NCBI GenBank assembly: GCA_003988855.1 | Contig: QYAI01000022.1 | Coordinates: 124,001-188,000, forward strand | Direction of reading: 5' to 3' | Source of the DNA: Arachnopeziza araneosa | Taxonomy: Eukaryota; Ascomycota; Leotiomycetes; Helotiales; Arachnopezizaceae | DNA: 64,000 bases | Part shown: piece after piece, positions 24,067-36,057 of the stretch | Numbering within the stretch: the stretch's first letter is position 1 | Layout: each line of letters begins with the position of its first letter | The notes under the pieces: model-generated | Database searches by the model: none | Told to the model about the DNA's origin: nothing | The model's input: only the letters and a program-made list of their open reading frames with translations | Translations under genes and position numbers: made by a program

Positions 24067-26782
24067 CTACACCGGAGGTTTCAACATTCTTATGAATATC
24101 GCGCCTCCTTCTGCATCATTGGTTCCTTCTCCTTGGGGCAATTAATATCTGTTCTATAACTTCGGTGTTGCCGCTACGGACCCTCGCTATATATCTGAGA
24201 GCAATGATCTTGCGGCAATAAGCACTAACGGAACTCTCATTAACGTTCTGAATCTGCCTCCAGGAATCCAAATGTATTGTGTCAACTGTACAGTTTCAGG
24301 AGCCCTGACAGCTACCTCGGTTATCCAAGTCAAATCTGGAGCCTTGTCTAAAGGTTCCGTTCTATTGACGGGTGCAGTGGAGGCTGATGTAGCTATTGGT
24401 GTTAATGCTTTTACCGAATATTCCCTTATGGCCTCTCCTTACCAAGGCTCTATCATATCTACGGGATTGTCGAGGTCAACGTTCACAATCGCGAATGTCG
24501 TGACTTTTACCCCAACTCTTGACTTGACTGTCACAGCAGCATTAGATCACTCAACGAGTAGTACTCTTGGCCAATTCTTGGCGGGTGCTTCTTATAAGTG
24601 GAACTCGGTGTCTACTAATTTAAATCTTGTAGCTCCTGCAAGTTCGGCAAATGGTGTTCGCTCTGTTACGTCTCCAGTGTCTTCATCAACATATAATGTC
24701 TATGGAAACGTTACTGCATACTTAAACGCTACTATTCAGTATGGGCTCTCTTTCAATGTCAACTTTTTTAATGGTACGTTCTCTCTCTGAACACTTATCC
24801 AGACAATTCTCGCATTCTTGTGGATGAATTGCTTACGTTTGTTGAAGGTAAAATTGTCGAGAACCTCAATGTGTCGACTTCCGCAGGCTTCCAGGCACAG
24901 TCTACATATTCATCTACTGCATCAAGTCCAAATAACTGTTCAGGCGTGAGTTGGGACATATTACGCGAGAGCTCTAGCGATGTTTATTTCAATGGAACTT
25001 TAGCAACTGAGCTTTTTCGCCAATCAGACTCAAATACTTCTCCATTTGCTACCGGCTGTACAGCGAGAAGATATACTCCTCCGTCGGCTTCGTCAAGTAG
25101 CTCTACATCTCGGACCAGCACTTCGACGATATCGACTGGCAGCTCAACATCATCAAGCTCTATTTCAGTCACACCAAGTCCTTCTTCGAGTTCTAGCTCA
25201 GCCACACCGAGTTCTACTTCGAGCTCTACCTCAGTTGCGCCAAGTTCCACTTCAAGCTCTACTTCAGTCCCAACAAGTTCTACTTCAAGCACAACATTTT
25301 CCAGCTCAATCACAGCAAGTTCCAGTACAACTGTATCAAGCTCCAACTCTTCCGTATCTACTTTCGCTTCAACGAATGTGCTTCTGGTTCAGCAAATAAT
25401 GACATCAAAAGCAACAAATACCCCATCAATCTCAACCGGGATTGGTTCCAGCCCCACAACTTACTACTCGCCAGTCACAATTACAGTCACTCCTTCAGTG
25501 GCTTCTCCTGTAACAGTCACGCTTACTCCTTCCGCAGCTTCTACTGTCTCGGTTACGTTAGTGCTCCAAATCAATACCTTAATGTAGATGTTCTGAAACA
25601 ACTGCTAACATGGTGCTCGCTCTATGTAGTGTAACTGCAACTGCGTCAGTCTCCTCCATTAGCTCAACAACTTCTGCAGCACCTCAATGTTCTGCTACAT
25701 CCGTTCTACAAAATGGTGATTTTGAGGGTTCATTCTCTTTAGCGGCAATTCGATGGAAGTGTTAATATTGAAATTGACACCCGCGAGGCCTTCACCGGCA
25801 CACATTGCATGTAAGTTCCTCGATCCTAATTATTGTTCCACCTCTCTTTGGTTTCCTACGTCAATCACTAATATAGCATAGGTTTTTATATACTCCATAT
25901 TTGGCGTATGGCTCTTCCACTGTTCAACAAAACTGGTGGGCTGTGAGGCAAAATGTGACTGTTTGTCCTTATTCCCAATACACATTGGCTGTCTGGGGGG
26001 ATTTCTTCAATACCCCGTTGACGGTATGCTTCAATAATGACTGTGCTGCAACTACTTCGACAACTTCAAGCAATGGCTGGAACCTTTATCAGAGGGTTTT
26101 CTATGGCACAAGGGCGTCCTCGGTAAATGTAACACTCATCATGCCGCAATTGGGTAGCATAGCCGCTCTTGATGACATGTCGTTTAACCTTACCGGCATG
26201 GACGGTACAAGCACCCCTTCCACGATATCTTCACCCACATGTTCAGTAGCAACCATAAGCAATGCAGGGTTCGAGGGCAGCGATTTCACCCCTTGGCAAT
26301 ATGGTTCAGACCATTGTCAGCCTACTATGAGCACATCACAAGCACACACTGGTAGTAAATCATTGTGAGTTCTCTCTTTTATCAGCAACTTCTCATCAAA
26401 GCCTCGTATACCTCAATCAAAATTTCCGCCAACCACCTTCTAGCGAAGCGATCGTATCTTACAACCAAGCTTGTACATACAGTCTCAGTCAGCTTGTATC
26501 CATATGTCCCAACACAGGATATTCCTTCACTTTCTGGGCCTACTTTTCTGGAACACCCGGGATCCTTCAAGTGTGCCTTGGCCTGTTCCATGAGGACTGT
26601 TCTGGTGCACTGCCGGTTTCGGGAACTCCAGTTGCTGCAGGTTGGTACCAGTATCAAAGACTCTGGGCAGGCTCTAGCCAGGCCCAAGTCAGGGTCACTA
26701 TCTACTCATCCCTCCTGACTTCCAGTCTGTGGATTGATGATTTTGCTGTGACAGCGACTACCTACCCGACGCTCCGGAGTTA
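24067..26782 (+). pseudogene. Secreted Ser/Thr-rich adhesin-like protein with three CenC-like modules, damaged 5' end and frameshift
   Basis: Reading starts abruptly at TYTGGFNI with no start or signal peptide. It then meets an in-frame TAA (about 24148) before YLFYNFGVAATDPRYISE. A large N-terminal domain follows (LPPGIQMYCVNCTVSG, LTGAVEADVAIGVNAF), resembling a fungal secreted glycoprotein domain, possibly DUF7029/DUF7223. Next are a Ser/Thr-rich linker with short repeats (25080-25370) and three CenC-like carbohydrate-binding modules: CSATSVLQNGDFEG, CSVATISNAGFEGSDFTPW with VTVCPYSQYTLAVW, and a last module containing GYSFTFWAYFSG. Introns are visible at 24780-24802 (short), 25556-25628 and after 25811. 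One base of frameshift is needed near 25744 to continue into FDGSVNIEIDTREAFTGTHC. The ancestral protein would be wall-associated or extracellular. It faces the minus-strand paralogue-like gene across a junction near 24066. Confidence 0.7.
25085..25360 (+). repeat. Ser/Thr-rich short tandem coding repeats
   Basis: Imperfect repeats of about 24-27 nt (variants of TCAAGCTCTACTTCAGT) encode a Ser/Thr/Pro linker inside the CenC-like protein gene. Such runs are normally heavily O-glycosylated and expand or contract by slippage. Confidence 0.7.
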
Positions 26783-29502
26783 AGTGTCCACGACCCATAG
26801 GACAGGCAGTTATAGATAATTAGATTAGAATAAATAGTCTATATGATAAAAATTTACAAAAGTAGCTACTTTGCAGAAATTAAAAAGGTGACAAAGGCTG
26901 AAATTTGAGAATTCGAATGAATCTCGTAATTTGATGTGGAAGTACAGTAGAGCTAGCTTTGCTTTAACCTCACGGAGCGATGGTAAAATTTTATGAATAT
27001 AAATGTAAACCGACAGCGCACTTAAATAATGTAATCTAGATGTAAGACCTCAATTGTTTTTGGGGGAGGGGGGGTGGTTCTATCAGCCGTTCCATACTAC
27101 CAGCCAAGATATGTTGTCATATAATATTGCTGTCGTCAAATGTTTACTTCTGCTACCAACCAGAGATCTGAGCTCATCTTAAGATCTAGCAAAACCAATG
27201 CAGATAAACCAGAGAAAGATATTAGCTTGTTGATACCTCCGACTTAGGTTCGTTCACAAGATGAATTGTCAAATTGTTTGGAGTTTCAGATTGCTGGAAT
27301 GAGATGTTGCTGACAGCAGGATGTTTTATAATCGAAGAATCAGTGTCAAGGTTCGGAAATATTCACCTTTCAAAGCTCGTGATTCAAAACTCAGAAATCA
27401 AGCCTGCCGAGGTATATAAAGCCTTTTTCTCCAAAACTCACCAGTCGAGAACAGAGAATGGGGATCTAAGTCCAGTTTATCCTATCCTCAATATTGGACT
27501 GGCAACTGCAGAAGACAGTGAAGAGGTGGAAGATTTCATATTGCTTCTTTCAGAACAATTTCATTCATTGAAAAGAAATGTCAGTTATTGCGGTGTTTGT
27601 CATTTACTTTTCTCCTGCTGTCAAGTCGTGAGTAAGATCTTACTGCTGTCGAACTTCCGTTGCACACCATCGGTCGGATTGCCATTCAGACCTCGAGCTC
27701 TCTACAGGGGTTTCCCTACCACGACAGCCAGGCTCACGTACGACTCAATAATTTCATATATCCGGTGTGGCTCGGGTGGTGACACGGTCGCACTCATATG
27801 AGGAGGAGTAGGAGCACGTACGAAGGCCATATGGGGAAAGAGATGACCGAACTTCCATCATTACTATATGGTATGAGATAATTTTTTATATGGCAAGAAT
27901 TTTTATTTCGACTCCAATTCACTCTCCCTGCGGCCGTGATTCGTAGTTCGGAATTATGTTGGAGATTGAATAAAAAGGACGCCTTTTTCGCTGTTGCTTA
28001 ACAGGCGAGAGAAAATACCCATGTCACAAGAGAGGCCTCCGCCACGTACGTCTGTTTCTGGATGATGAATTTTGAACTTGGATTTGTTACGTGCGGGATT
28101 TTGTAAGCTTTGTAAGGCATGAAAGTCAATGACGGGAGATTTGAGTCATTGGCTGACTGGTCGAATTGCTGACTAGTTCTGACATCTGCCATTGATAATT
28201 TTCTGCTGTTAAGATTTGTTTTGATATCAATCTTGTTTAATGTTGCCAATTACGTTCCCACTGTCAATCTAGTTTCTGTTGTCATCCATCCATTCTGCCA
28301 TCAACACTTCGCTGTCCAATCGTAATTATTTAGCAAAGCAGCTGAGAGTAGACGCCGACCGCACCTGTGATGAAATTGGGGCTCCAATTGTACTCTTGCG
28401 TGATGATACGTCAATAGAAATGAAAGTCGAGTTATTCTAATGGAAGATTGAAATTTATAGTTCTTCTTCTTCTAGAATTATCCAAGTGCATCACTAAGAT
28501 ACTAGTTTTGAGTGAATTTAAACTTAATTCTGAGGACTCCAAGCCATATATACGGAAGTTGAATACTACTCAGTAATCAATGAATGCTCAGGAATGGCTT
28601 GAGCCTTAATGATAAATAATTGTGAGTTGATACTTTAAAATCTCCCTTTCTTTAACTAGGCTCTAAATATTTGGACGAGATGAAGATTGTTTAGGGCTCT
28701 GCATGATGGCTGTGACTCAAAAGATTACTTTGCACGTTCAAAGATTTACAGAGTTGAATTTGAGAAGAGAAGTACTATCCCTTCGCGTGGGGTGTTGCAA
28801 CTCAGGAAGGGGGTCGTGTGGTGAGTGCATGGTAATAGTTTAATGTATCGAGAATTGAGATCTGATTCGGAGATCTCCTGGTACTTCGAGAAGTCTGAAG
28901 TGTGGTTGAATGGTTTTCTGCACTTAATTGAGCGCGGGAAGCCAATGACTAGGAAGTCGGAGATTGGAGAGTGGAGCGGGAAGATTGGGAGTTCTTGGGA
29001 TGGGAGACTAGGAGGGCATTTTGGAGCATGGGAGAGAAGATATTGTTGCTATGCTGTATTGGAATAAAATTTATGATGAGAAAGGGTCAATTAAGATAGA
29101 AACCAAGGAGAAGATCGAGGATGTGGTTTCATTGTTCGAAAATGAGAATGAGAGTATAGAAAGACAACATATAATATGAAGAGGAAATAGGATGAGAGCT
29201 TAGTATTTGGAAACTTTCCACGAGTCTGTAGCGAGGTATACTAGAAAGCACTTTTTCAGCTCAGACGAAACCAAGCAGGTCGGTATTCGAGACGCAGAGA
29301 CGCATCAGGCGGCTAAATGCGAATTGCAACAAATTCTTACCATCCAAGGTCTATCCCTGAAAGTTAGTGCGAAGAAACAAAGCACGGACAAATGCCAAGA
29401 AAGCATCGTGTTCGGAAAGTCTATGTTGTTTTGTGGTATTGTGTTGTTACAATTTCCAGAACGCCGGATGCTAACAACATCTATATAATCATTGCGCATC
29501 AT
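26783..29502. other. Gene-poor region, 2.7 kb
   Basis: No recognisable gene. The longest open frame (27274-27801, plus) starts at TTG, has no family match I know and no intron context. A second (28825-29067) is equally unsupported. A G-run (27062-27076) is the only conspicuous sequence feature. The region separates the accessory block from the housekeeping block and may hold decayed sequence. Confidence 0.4.
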
Positions 29503-31211
29503 TCATGACACCGAAATACCAGGATTGTTGGTGCTCATTTCTCTGGGCCGCCAAGTCTCCTCTTGACGAGTACCTGGAGGAAGCCAAGTGGCGTTGCTTG
29601 GACCTCTCTTCCTGCCCTCGTTACCAAAATTATCGCTTCGTTTGTCTTCTCCAAGAGACATGCCACCGTTTAAAGCATATCCATTGCCATATGCTCGGGT
29701 TGGTTCAAATCCTAGTGTGGCATTCCCGGCATTGGCATTCAGAGGAAGTAATGGTTCCTCTTTGATATCCATCATCTTTGCTTTCCTGTCTGCTTTCTCA
29801 CTCTTTGTACGGTCATATAGATACAGGCCAAAGAATGTCAGAGCTATCCCAAGCCCTTGGATCTTGGTAGTAGGGTTTTGAAACCAAATAATGGCAATAA
29901 CGACGACAAATACTCGCTTGATAAGTGATGCAACGGAGTATGAAACTGGAGATACCATTGAAAGAAGGACAAAGGCAATGATGTTTTGACTAAAGTGAAA
30001 GGTGCCGTTGAAAACGAATTCGAGGGTAAGACGGCCATGATCGAATGCCGGTTTAGACGGCGTTCCTTCTTGTAAGTCAAGCGCACCGTCATGAAAGAAA
30101 TCGCTGATAATCTCCGTACCCTCAGACCAGAACCAGATTGGCGAGGTGAGAATGAAAGCCAATCCAGAAGAATAACAGAGAAGGTTGAGTTTGTCCAATT
30201 TTCGGCTCGGCACGCCGGTCGACTCGGCGACGGCGGCTTCGTTGAACAGGCGTTTGGAAAATATGTTTTGTGTCACGAATATAAGGGCAGCCAAGAAGGC
30301 GTAGAATATTCCAAAGAAATTGCCCTTGAACTCGGCTGAGCAGGCGAGCATGACCCCGAGAGTGAGCGGGATGAGAGAGAGGTATGTGGTGATTGGGTAG
30401 CGGATGTTGAAGATAACTCTGTAAGCAAAGACAGTGAAGAGAGGCGAAAGACCCTTGATTGTGTGTACGAGCGAGACGGGGATTTGAGCAGTGGCGGTGG
30501 ATGATAGGAGGTGGCCACCAATTTGAAAACCAGCAAGAGGGATCGTAGTCATTAGAACGTCTCGAGAAGGGGGGCGGATACCATGACGGAGGGCGGGGAT
30601 AGACTTTTGTAAACCGGGAAAGACGGTTGCGAGCCATGCAAAGAAGATGCAGAAAAATGCCACAAATGCAAATTGGATCATGGTGAGTGTTGCAGGTTTT
30701 GGAAAGGCGTTCAGAATTGCTTTGGAAGAAGTATTGGTCAACGCACTTGACATGTACCAGATAATGCACAAAGTCTACAATTATTAGCATGAGAAATGTA
30801 GTGAAAAAACAAAGGGGGGCAGACGATTAACTTGGGCGAGACAGGAGCCTTTAAGGCATCTGCTACTTCGTGCACATTCGCGCTGACACTCCCTCTTCTT
30901 GTCCTTATTGTCTTGAAAGCATCAGTCAAACTTTTCTGTCTCCCATGCCTCCCTCCTATGCTTGTGTGCCCGTTTGTCCGAGACCCTCCTCTTAAACTCT
31001 CTTTCCTAGGGGTCCGTCTGTCAGTAGCCGCTGCGCTATGCGCGTAGCCATTAGATCTCGTCGGACTTGTAGGATAGAAAGCCTGGCTCTCCGGAAGCTC
31101 GCTATGATCTGGAAATTTCTCCATCGATGTACGCATGTTGCTCTTGTTCTCATCAGGAAATTTGAAGCTGGAGACTTGATTCACAGAGGAGTCTCGCGTT
31201 GAATGGGGCAT
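29503..31211 (-). CDS. SLY41: SLY41-type triose-phosphate-transporter-family membrane protein
   Basis: Member of the TPT/nucleotide-sugar transporter-like part of the drug/metabolite transporter superfamily. Yeast Sly41 is an ER/Golgi membrane protein found as a multicopy suppressor of loss of the Rab Ypt1. Two exons (31211-30825, 30774-29503) give 1659 nt, 552 aa. The first ~130 residues are hydrophilic and basic, and cytosolic in relatives. About ten hydrophobic segments follow, beginning CIIWYMSSALTNTSSKAIL, with hallmark pieces HTIKGLSPLFTVFAYR and ALIFVTQNIFSKRL, and SYSVASLIKRVFVVVIAIIWF near the end. A polar C-terminal tail of about 90 residues ends the protein. The intron donor GTCTGC is atypical but keeps phase. 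It shares a 333-bp divergent promoter with CUS1. Confidence 0.9.
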
Positions 31212-31544
31212 TGTAGAGATTCTGTGGCGGTATCATAGCCTAATCGGCATGTTTATCATCGCATCGCGTTCAGTGACGAAGGAAATCAAACGCTCATAAG
31301 AATTCATTGTCTGCACTGTTCGTCGTCAGCGAATTTATCTAACACGAGGTTTCGGTGTACGAAGGCGGAGAAACGTATCTCCGACGCTAGCAGATCGTGC
31401 TCTCTCAAATTTGAGAACCGCCGGCCGGGCAGGCTCGAGTAAATATCGATCATCTTCGTCGCTCCCTCTTTCCCAACTTCTTATCTTTTTCTCATCGCCA
31501 TCCTGCTTTCCACTTAATTCTTCGAACCAGTCTCTACCGTCAAG
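31212..31544. promoter_or_regulatory. Divergent promoter of SLY41 and CUS1
   Basis: 333 bp between the two start codons. It is moderately rich in C/T just upstream of CUS1. No specific factor site is called. Confidence 0.5.
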
Positions 31545-33248
31545 ATGGCGCCCAAACTTACGAAGAATCAAATGCGACGGATGAAGAAGAAGGAGAAGAA
31601 GACAGAGAAAGCTCAAACACCAGCTCCCGAAACCGAAGCAACCCCACCGCCAGTTCCTGCGAAGACTGAAGATGAAGATGCTGCATTGGATATCGAGTCT
31701 GTTGAGATTAGTGAAGATGACCCTAATTTTGAGATGTTCAAGGACATCATGGATCGATTTGCTGCCACAGCAGAGGATGAGGATTCGAAAGAGGCAGCTA
31801 TAGCTGAGAAGGGGGAAGTTTTTTTTGACGACGATAACGAAATACCTGATGAAGATGAAGAGGCAAATAAAGAGACTAAATTATCGAAGAAAAAGAGGAA
31901 AGAGCAGAGCAAACTTTCGGTGGCAGAATTGAAGGCACTGGTCAAGAAACCAGAGTTGGTTGAGTGGACAGACACATCCGCACCAGATCCAAGATTACTC
32001 GTTCATATCAAATCATATCGAAATGTTGTTCCGGTACCTACGCATTGGTCTTTGAAACGCGAATACCTCTCTTCGAAGCGCGGTGTTGAAAAACCGCCAT
32101 TTGCATTACCTAAATTCATTCAAGAGACTGGAATTGCCGAGATGCGCGATGCGGTTCTTGAGAAACAAGACCAGGCATCTTTAAAACAAAAGCAGCGCGA
32201 GAGAGTTCAACCGAAAATGGGAAAATTAGATATCGATTATCAAAAACTCTACGAAGCATTCTTCAGATTCCAGACCAAGCCAGAGTTGACACGTTATGGG
32301 GAGGTCTATTATGAGGGAAAGGAGTACGAGACGAACTTGCGACATTTGAGGCCGGGAGAGTTGAGTGATGAATTGAAAGAGGCCCTAAATATTCCACCAG
32401 GAGCTCCACCACCATGGCTGATCAACCAACAACGGTTTGGGCCTCCACCCTCGTATCCTTCTCTCAAGATTCCTGGTCTGAATGCACCACCACCTCCAGG
32501 CGGTGCTTGGGGCTTTCATCCTGGTGGATATGGAAAACCTCCTGTTGATGAATTCAACAGGCCCCTTTATGGTGGGGATATCTTTGGTGTTTTGCAGCCT
32601 CAAGTAAACAATCAGGCCGGAGAACCAATTGAGAGAGCACTGTGGGGAGAATTGCAAGCTCCAGAAGAGGAGTCAGAGGAAGAGGAGAGCGAAGATGAAG
32701 AAGAGGAAGCTGACGACGAAGACATTGGTGCAGGCCTCCAAACCCCAAGCGGCCTCGAAACTCCTGGTGGAATGGCGTCGACTGTTCCGTCAGAATATCC
32801 AGGTGATATGAGTGTAGGTGGTGATTTTGATCTTCGTAAACAGAAGCGTGGAACGGAGACGGAGGAATCATCGGCTCCCAGATCAGCATACACAGTCATC
32901 CCAGAGCGACAAATTCGTGCAGAAGGATTCTTTGGTGGTGAACGCGCTTATGATGTTCGCGGCGCTCAAAATGCACATTTGCCTGTCCTCGGTCAAGATG
33001 ATGAAAGCAGGAAGCGCAAGAAGCCAGGAGATGTGGATGTTGCATTGGATCCAGATTCTCTACAATCTGAGGATGGTATTAGCAAGGAGGAGGTGAGGAG
33101 AAGATTTGAGGCACAGAAGCAAGCTGAGAAAGGTCCTTGGGCCTTTGAGGAGGATTTGAGTGACATGATTGCACAGGAGAGCAGGAAAAGGCAGAAGAGA
33201 GATGAGGAGAAGAGAGGCGAGAAAAAGGAGCGAGGCTATAGATTTTAA
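31545..33248 (+). CDS. CUS1: Splicing factor 3b subunit 2 (SF3b145/Cus1)
   Basis: Subunit of the SF3b complex of the U2 snRNP, acting in branch-site recognition in the nucleus. Single exon, 567 aa. The Lys-rich start (KLTKNQMRRMKKKEKK) and acidic stretch are as in SF3B2. The DUF382 core occupies about 130-260 (VEWTDTSAPDPRLLVHIKSYRN, VPVPTHWSLKREYLSSKRG, PPFALPKFI). The PSP (proline-rich) domain at about 275-330 reads LRPGELSDELKEALNIP and GAPPPWLINQQRFGPPPSYP. An acidic hinge follows and the C-terminus is basic. Length and order match fungal orthologues. The start ATG at 31545 follows a CAAG context. Divergent from SLY41. Confidence 0.95.
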   Translation: MAPKLTKNQMRRMKKKEKKTEKAQTPAPETEATPPPVPAKTEDEDAALDIESVEISEDDPNFEMFKDIMDRFAATAEDEDSKEAAIAEKGEVFFDDDNEIPDEDEEANKETKLSKKKRKEQSKLSVAELKALVKKPELVEWTDTSAPDPRLLVHIKSYRNVVPVPTHWSLKREYLSSKRGVEKPPFALPKFIQETGIAEMRDAVLEKQDQASLKQKQRERVQPKMGKLDIDYQKLYEAFFRFQTKPELTRYGEVYYEGKEYETNLRHLRPGELSDELKEALNIPPGAPPPWLINQQRFGPPPSYPSLKIPGLNAPPPPGGAWGFHPGGYGKPPVDEFNRPLYGGDIFGVLQPQVNNQAGEPIERALWGELQAPEEESEEEESEDEEEEADDEDIGAGLQTPSGLETPGGMASTVPSEYPGDMSVGGDFDLRKQKRGTETEESSAPRSAYTVIPERQIRAEGFFGGERAYDVRGAQNAHLPVLGQDDESRKRKKPGDVDVALDPDSLQSEDGISKEEVRRRFEAQKQAEKGPWAFEEDLSDMIAQESRKRQKRDEEKRGEKKERGYRF

Positions 33249-33661
33249 ATTGTGTGTAAAATCGCATAGCAAGGCGTTATGGTTGCTTCATGTATCTGGC
33301 TGGAGAAGGCAGAAATGTGCTCCACTAACGGAGGCAAATTGGCGTCTCGCAGACTCTGCTACGCATGTATTTTGAGATGTAATATCAATAATGCAAGAAT
33401 TCCAAGACTGAAAACGGTTATTCTCTTCCCAACTTTTAGAGCTCTTAGACAACAGCTTCACGTGATTTACAGGGGCTTCTCACAAGCGGCCGCATGGGCG
33501 CGACTCCAACAAAATTTGGTCGCGACCTAACCCTCTAAATAATAGCCACCCCTCCCTTTCTTTCTATCTTCTACCCCAACATACTTCCTTGCCGTACGCA
33601 ACTGCCTCATCTTTGATCCGTCTCAGAACGAATAAATCGAACAGCAGAAAAACGGTAAAGG
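33249..33661. other. Intergenic region between CUS1 and RS-rich gene
   Basis: 413 bp that must contain the CUS1 3' UTR and the RS-gene promoter. The final 120 bp are C/T-rich, as in many fungal core promoters. Confidence 0.5.
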
Positions 33662-36057
33662 ATGGACCGAGATCGTGGACGAGTTGATCGAAGGTCAGTT
33701 CGAGAACAATATTTCCTTATTATCATTCCCCGCTACGACAGTTGAGAAAGAAGTACATCATTGCTTTGGGACGAGAAATATAGGATTCCATCTGCGAGAC
33801 TTTAAACTTGGACTGGGCATTCTCACCAGCGCCGATCTTGAAATTTCAGAGATATGAGGCGGGATTGTATGCCAGGAGAAGGGGACGGAATCCGAAAAAA
33901 CGATGCTTCCTAAGACAAGGTCCGGGTCCTCAAACGATGTGAAATCAAGCCTCCCGATGTCTTGGTCTAGAAAGCCTAGGGCAAAGAATACCGCAAACCA
34001 GCTACTGCCTATTTGTAACACTCTGATCTGACTCCACAAATATCCTTCGTCAACTCGCAGCACATATTTCTCTATGAAACTTGTGAGGGTTTATCCTGCA
34101 GTCATCCGAGTACTGCACTTTATCAATGAACACAAAGCAACAGATTCTTCAAGGGTTGTTGCCGTGAATTATTCAGTCTCTAGACGACTACACGAAAAGC
34201 GGAAAAGCTGGGGATCATTTCATGGTCTGGAGAGAATATTCTCTCAACCGAATTGATCAAGCATATGTCATCTGGAGTTGAATATTTCAATTCTGGTGGT
34301 ATTGGACTGTCCTATATTTGTTGGCATCTGGATCACCATTGCTTAGTGTGTGTGAAGCAATTCTAGTAATTAACTTGCCCCAAAGCAATGATTTCTTCTT
34401 ATTCTTATATCATTTTGCAGCCCCGACTAGAAGTCTTGAGAGATTACTAACTAGAAATAGGGGAGATGGGGAAGTTGTAATGCTTGGGGCTGGCGAATCG
34501 TACAGACCAGCCGGAAGCTCAGGTCGACCACGGTCACCTCCACGAGCCGACACGTTTCGGTCGAGGGATAGATCTCCTAGACGAGACAGAGCGAGATCGC
34601 CACCAGTTACTGATAGCTGGCACCCCAGCTCTCGAGATCGATCACCACGCAGAAGATCTCGAACACCACCAAGAAGAGATCGATCACCTATGAGAGACAA
34701 CTGGCGCAGTAGGGATAATAGGGCGAGATCACCTCGAGGAAGAACACCTCCACGGCGGTATTCTCCAAGAAGAGATGATGATAGGAATGCTAGATCACCA
34801 CTAAGGAGAGATGAAAGGTAATATTTACAGTTATATGTTCATATCTTCAGCTTACGCCTTGACAGAAGAAGATCTAGGTCACCATACGATCGCGACCGAG
34901 ATCGTGGAGCTCCTCGAGCAAGATCACCCATCTCAAGAAGATCTCCACCTGCAGGACCAAGAACTTCCTTCAGACCACGTTCTCCTAGCCCCGAGCGACG
35001 AAATATTCCAACTGGTCCGAGCAGCATTCGTCGCCGCCGCTCGCCGTCATTAACACGAGACTCATCCGGTAGAACTTCAGGCAATACTTCTCGTCGTTCG
35101 TCACCCCCTGTTCATTCCGAGAGATTGCATACTGCACAGACTGTACAGAGACCTCGCTCACCACCTGCTCGTGAAAAATCGCCAGTAACTCTAAGCTATA
35201 GAGAGCGGGATTCCGCTAGATCGACGCCTCGAGAACGCTCTCCTGTCCGAACAGTAGCTCCCAAGTCGCCTCCTCGAGGACCAGCTGGTTTTCGTGCACC
35301 TCCTACTGGCCCAAGTGGCGGAAGAAACTTCACTGCCCCTGCTTTGTCAAGTTTATCTACTGTCGTACCACCTCCTCGGCCAAGACAGGACATCACTGGA
35401 TCTGCAGTCCCACCTGCTGGACCTCGAGGTTATATGGGTCCAATTCGAGGGGGTCATATCACTTCTCGAGGTGGTCGAGGCTCCTTTGGCAGTGATCGAG
35501 TAAGCCGACCAGATACCTCCCTCTGGGGCACAGCACCAGTTAGTCGAGCGGCGTCAGAGGTATCACCAACAAGCAGCACACTAGCTAGTCGTCCAGCACC
35601 AACACCATCACCAACAATCCCCTCAGGGCCATCAGCAGCATCCATCCCAACCGGTCCTTCAGCCGGAATTCCTACAGGGCCGAGGGCAGGCGTTCCCTCG
35701 AGACCAAATCTCCTGCATTCTTCGACAATTTACGGACGTTCTAACATGGCTGCTGTTCAGTCTGGCCCACGACCTCATCCGGCCATGGCAAATATTCCAC
35801 AGATTATCCCAGGTGGGCGAATTGATCCAACGGCGGTGGGTGTTTCCACTGAAGTAGCTGCTGGATTAAAGAGAAAGGAGGAAGAAGAGGAAAGGTTGAG
35901 AGCCGAACTCCACGCCAAAGAGGTGAAATTAAGAGTGGGCCTGAGACAATGGGGTAAATTAGAGAGAGACAGCCAAGCGATGGGATTGAGAAGCGACTTG
36001 AGCGAGCGTCATGTTAGGATGCTCGCTGGAGAGGGAGTTGGTGGCGCTGCATTTTGA
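33662..36057 (+). CDS. Serine/arginine-rich repetitive matrix-like protein
   Basis: Probable nuclear splicing-associated RS protein. Three exons (33662-33693, 34461-34817, 34866-36057) sum to 1581 nt, 526 aa. The opening MDRDRGRVDRR lies on a 32-nt exon, then a 767-nt intron ends at a perfect TACTAAC...AAATAG acceptor. Exon 2 and the start of exon 3 carry dense RS/RSP dipeptides (RSPPRADTFRSRDRSPRRDR, RRRSRSPYDRDRDRG). The middle is rich in Gly/Pro/Ser (PTGPSGG, RGGHITSRGGRGS). The last ~60 residues form a charged helix ending LRSDLSERHVRMLAGEGVGGAAF, a segment conserved in fungal relatives as I recall. No RRM is present, so it is not a classical SR protein. Frame is kept across both introns. 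Confidence 0.8.

Noticed and set aside
24984..25346. Minus-strand Glu/Leu/Val repeat protein
   Set aside because: Antisense of the Ser/Thr repeat linker; periodicity comes from the coding repeats.
25085..25360. CRISPR-like or satellite repeat
   Set aside because: Repeats are contiguous, degenerate and in frame, encoding a Ser/Thr linker.
27274..27801. Open frame of 175 codons in the gene-poor region
   Set aside because: Starts at TTG, no recognised motif, no splicing or neighbour support. Kept only as a note.
32554..32899. Minus-strand frames in CUS1
   Set aside because: Antisense shadows of a well-conserved gene.
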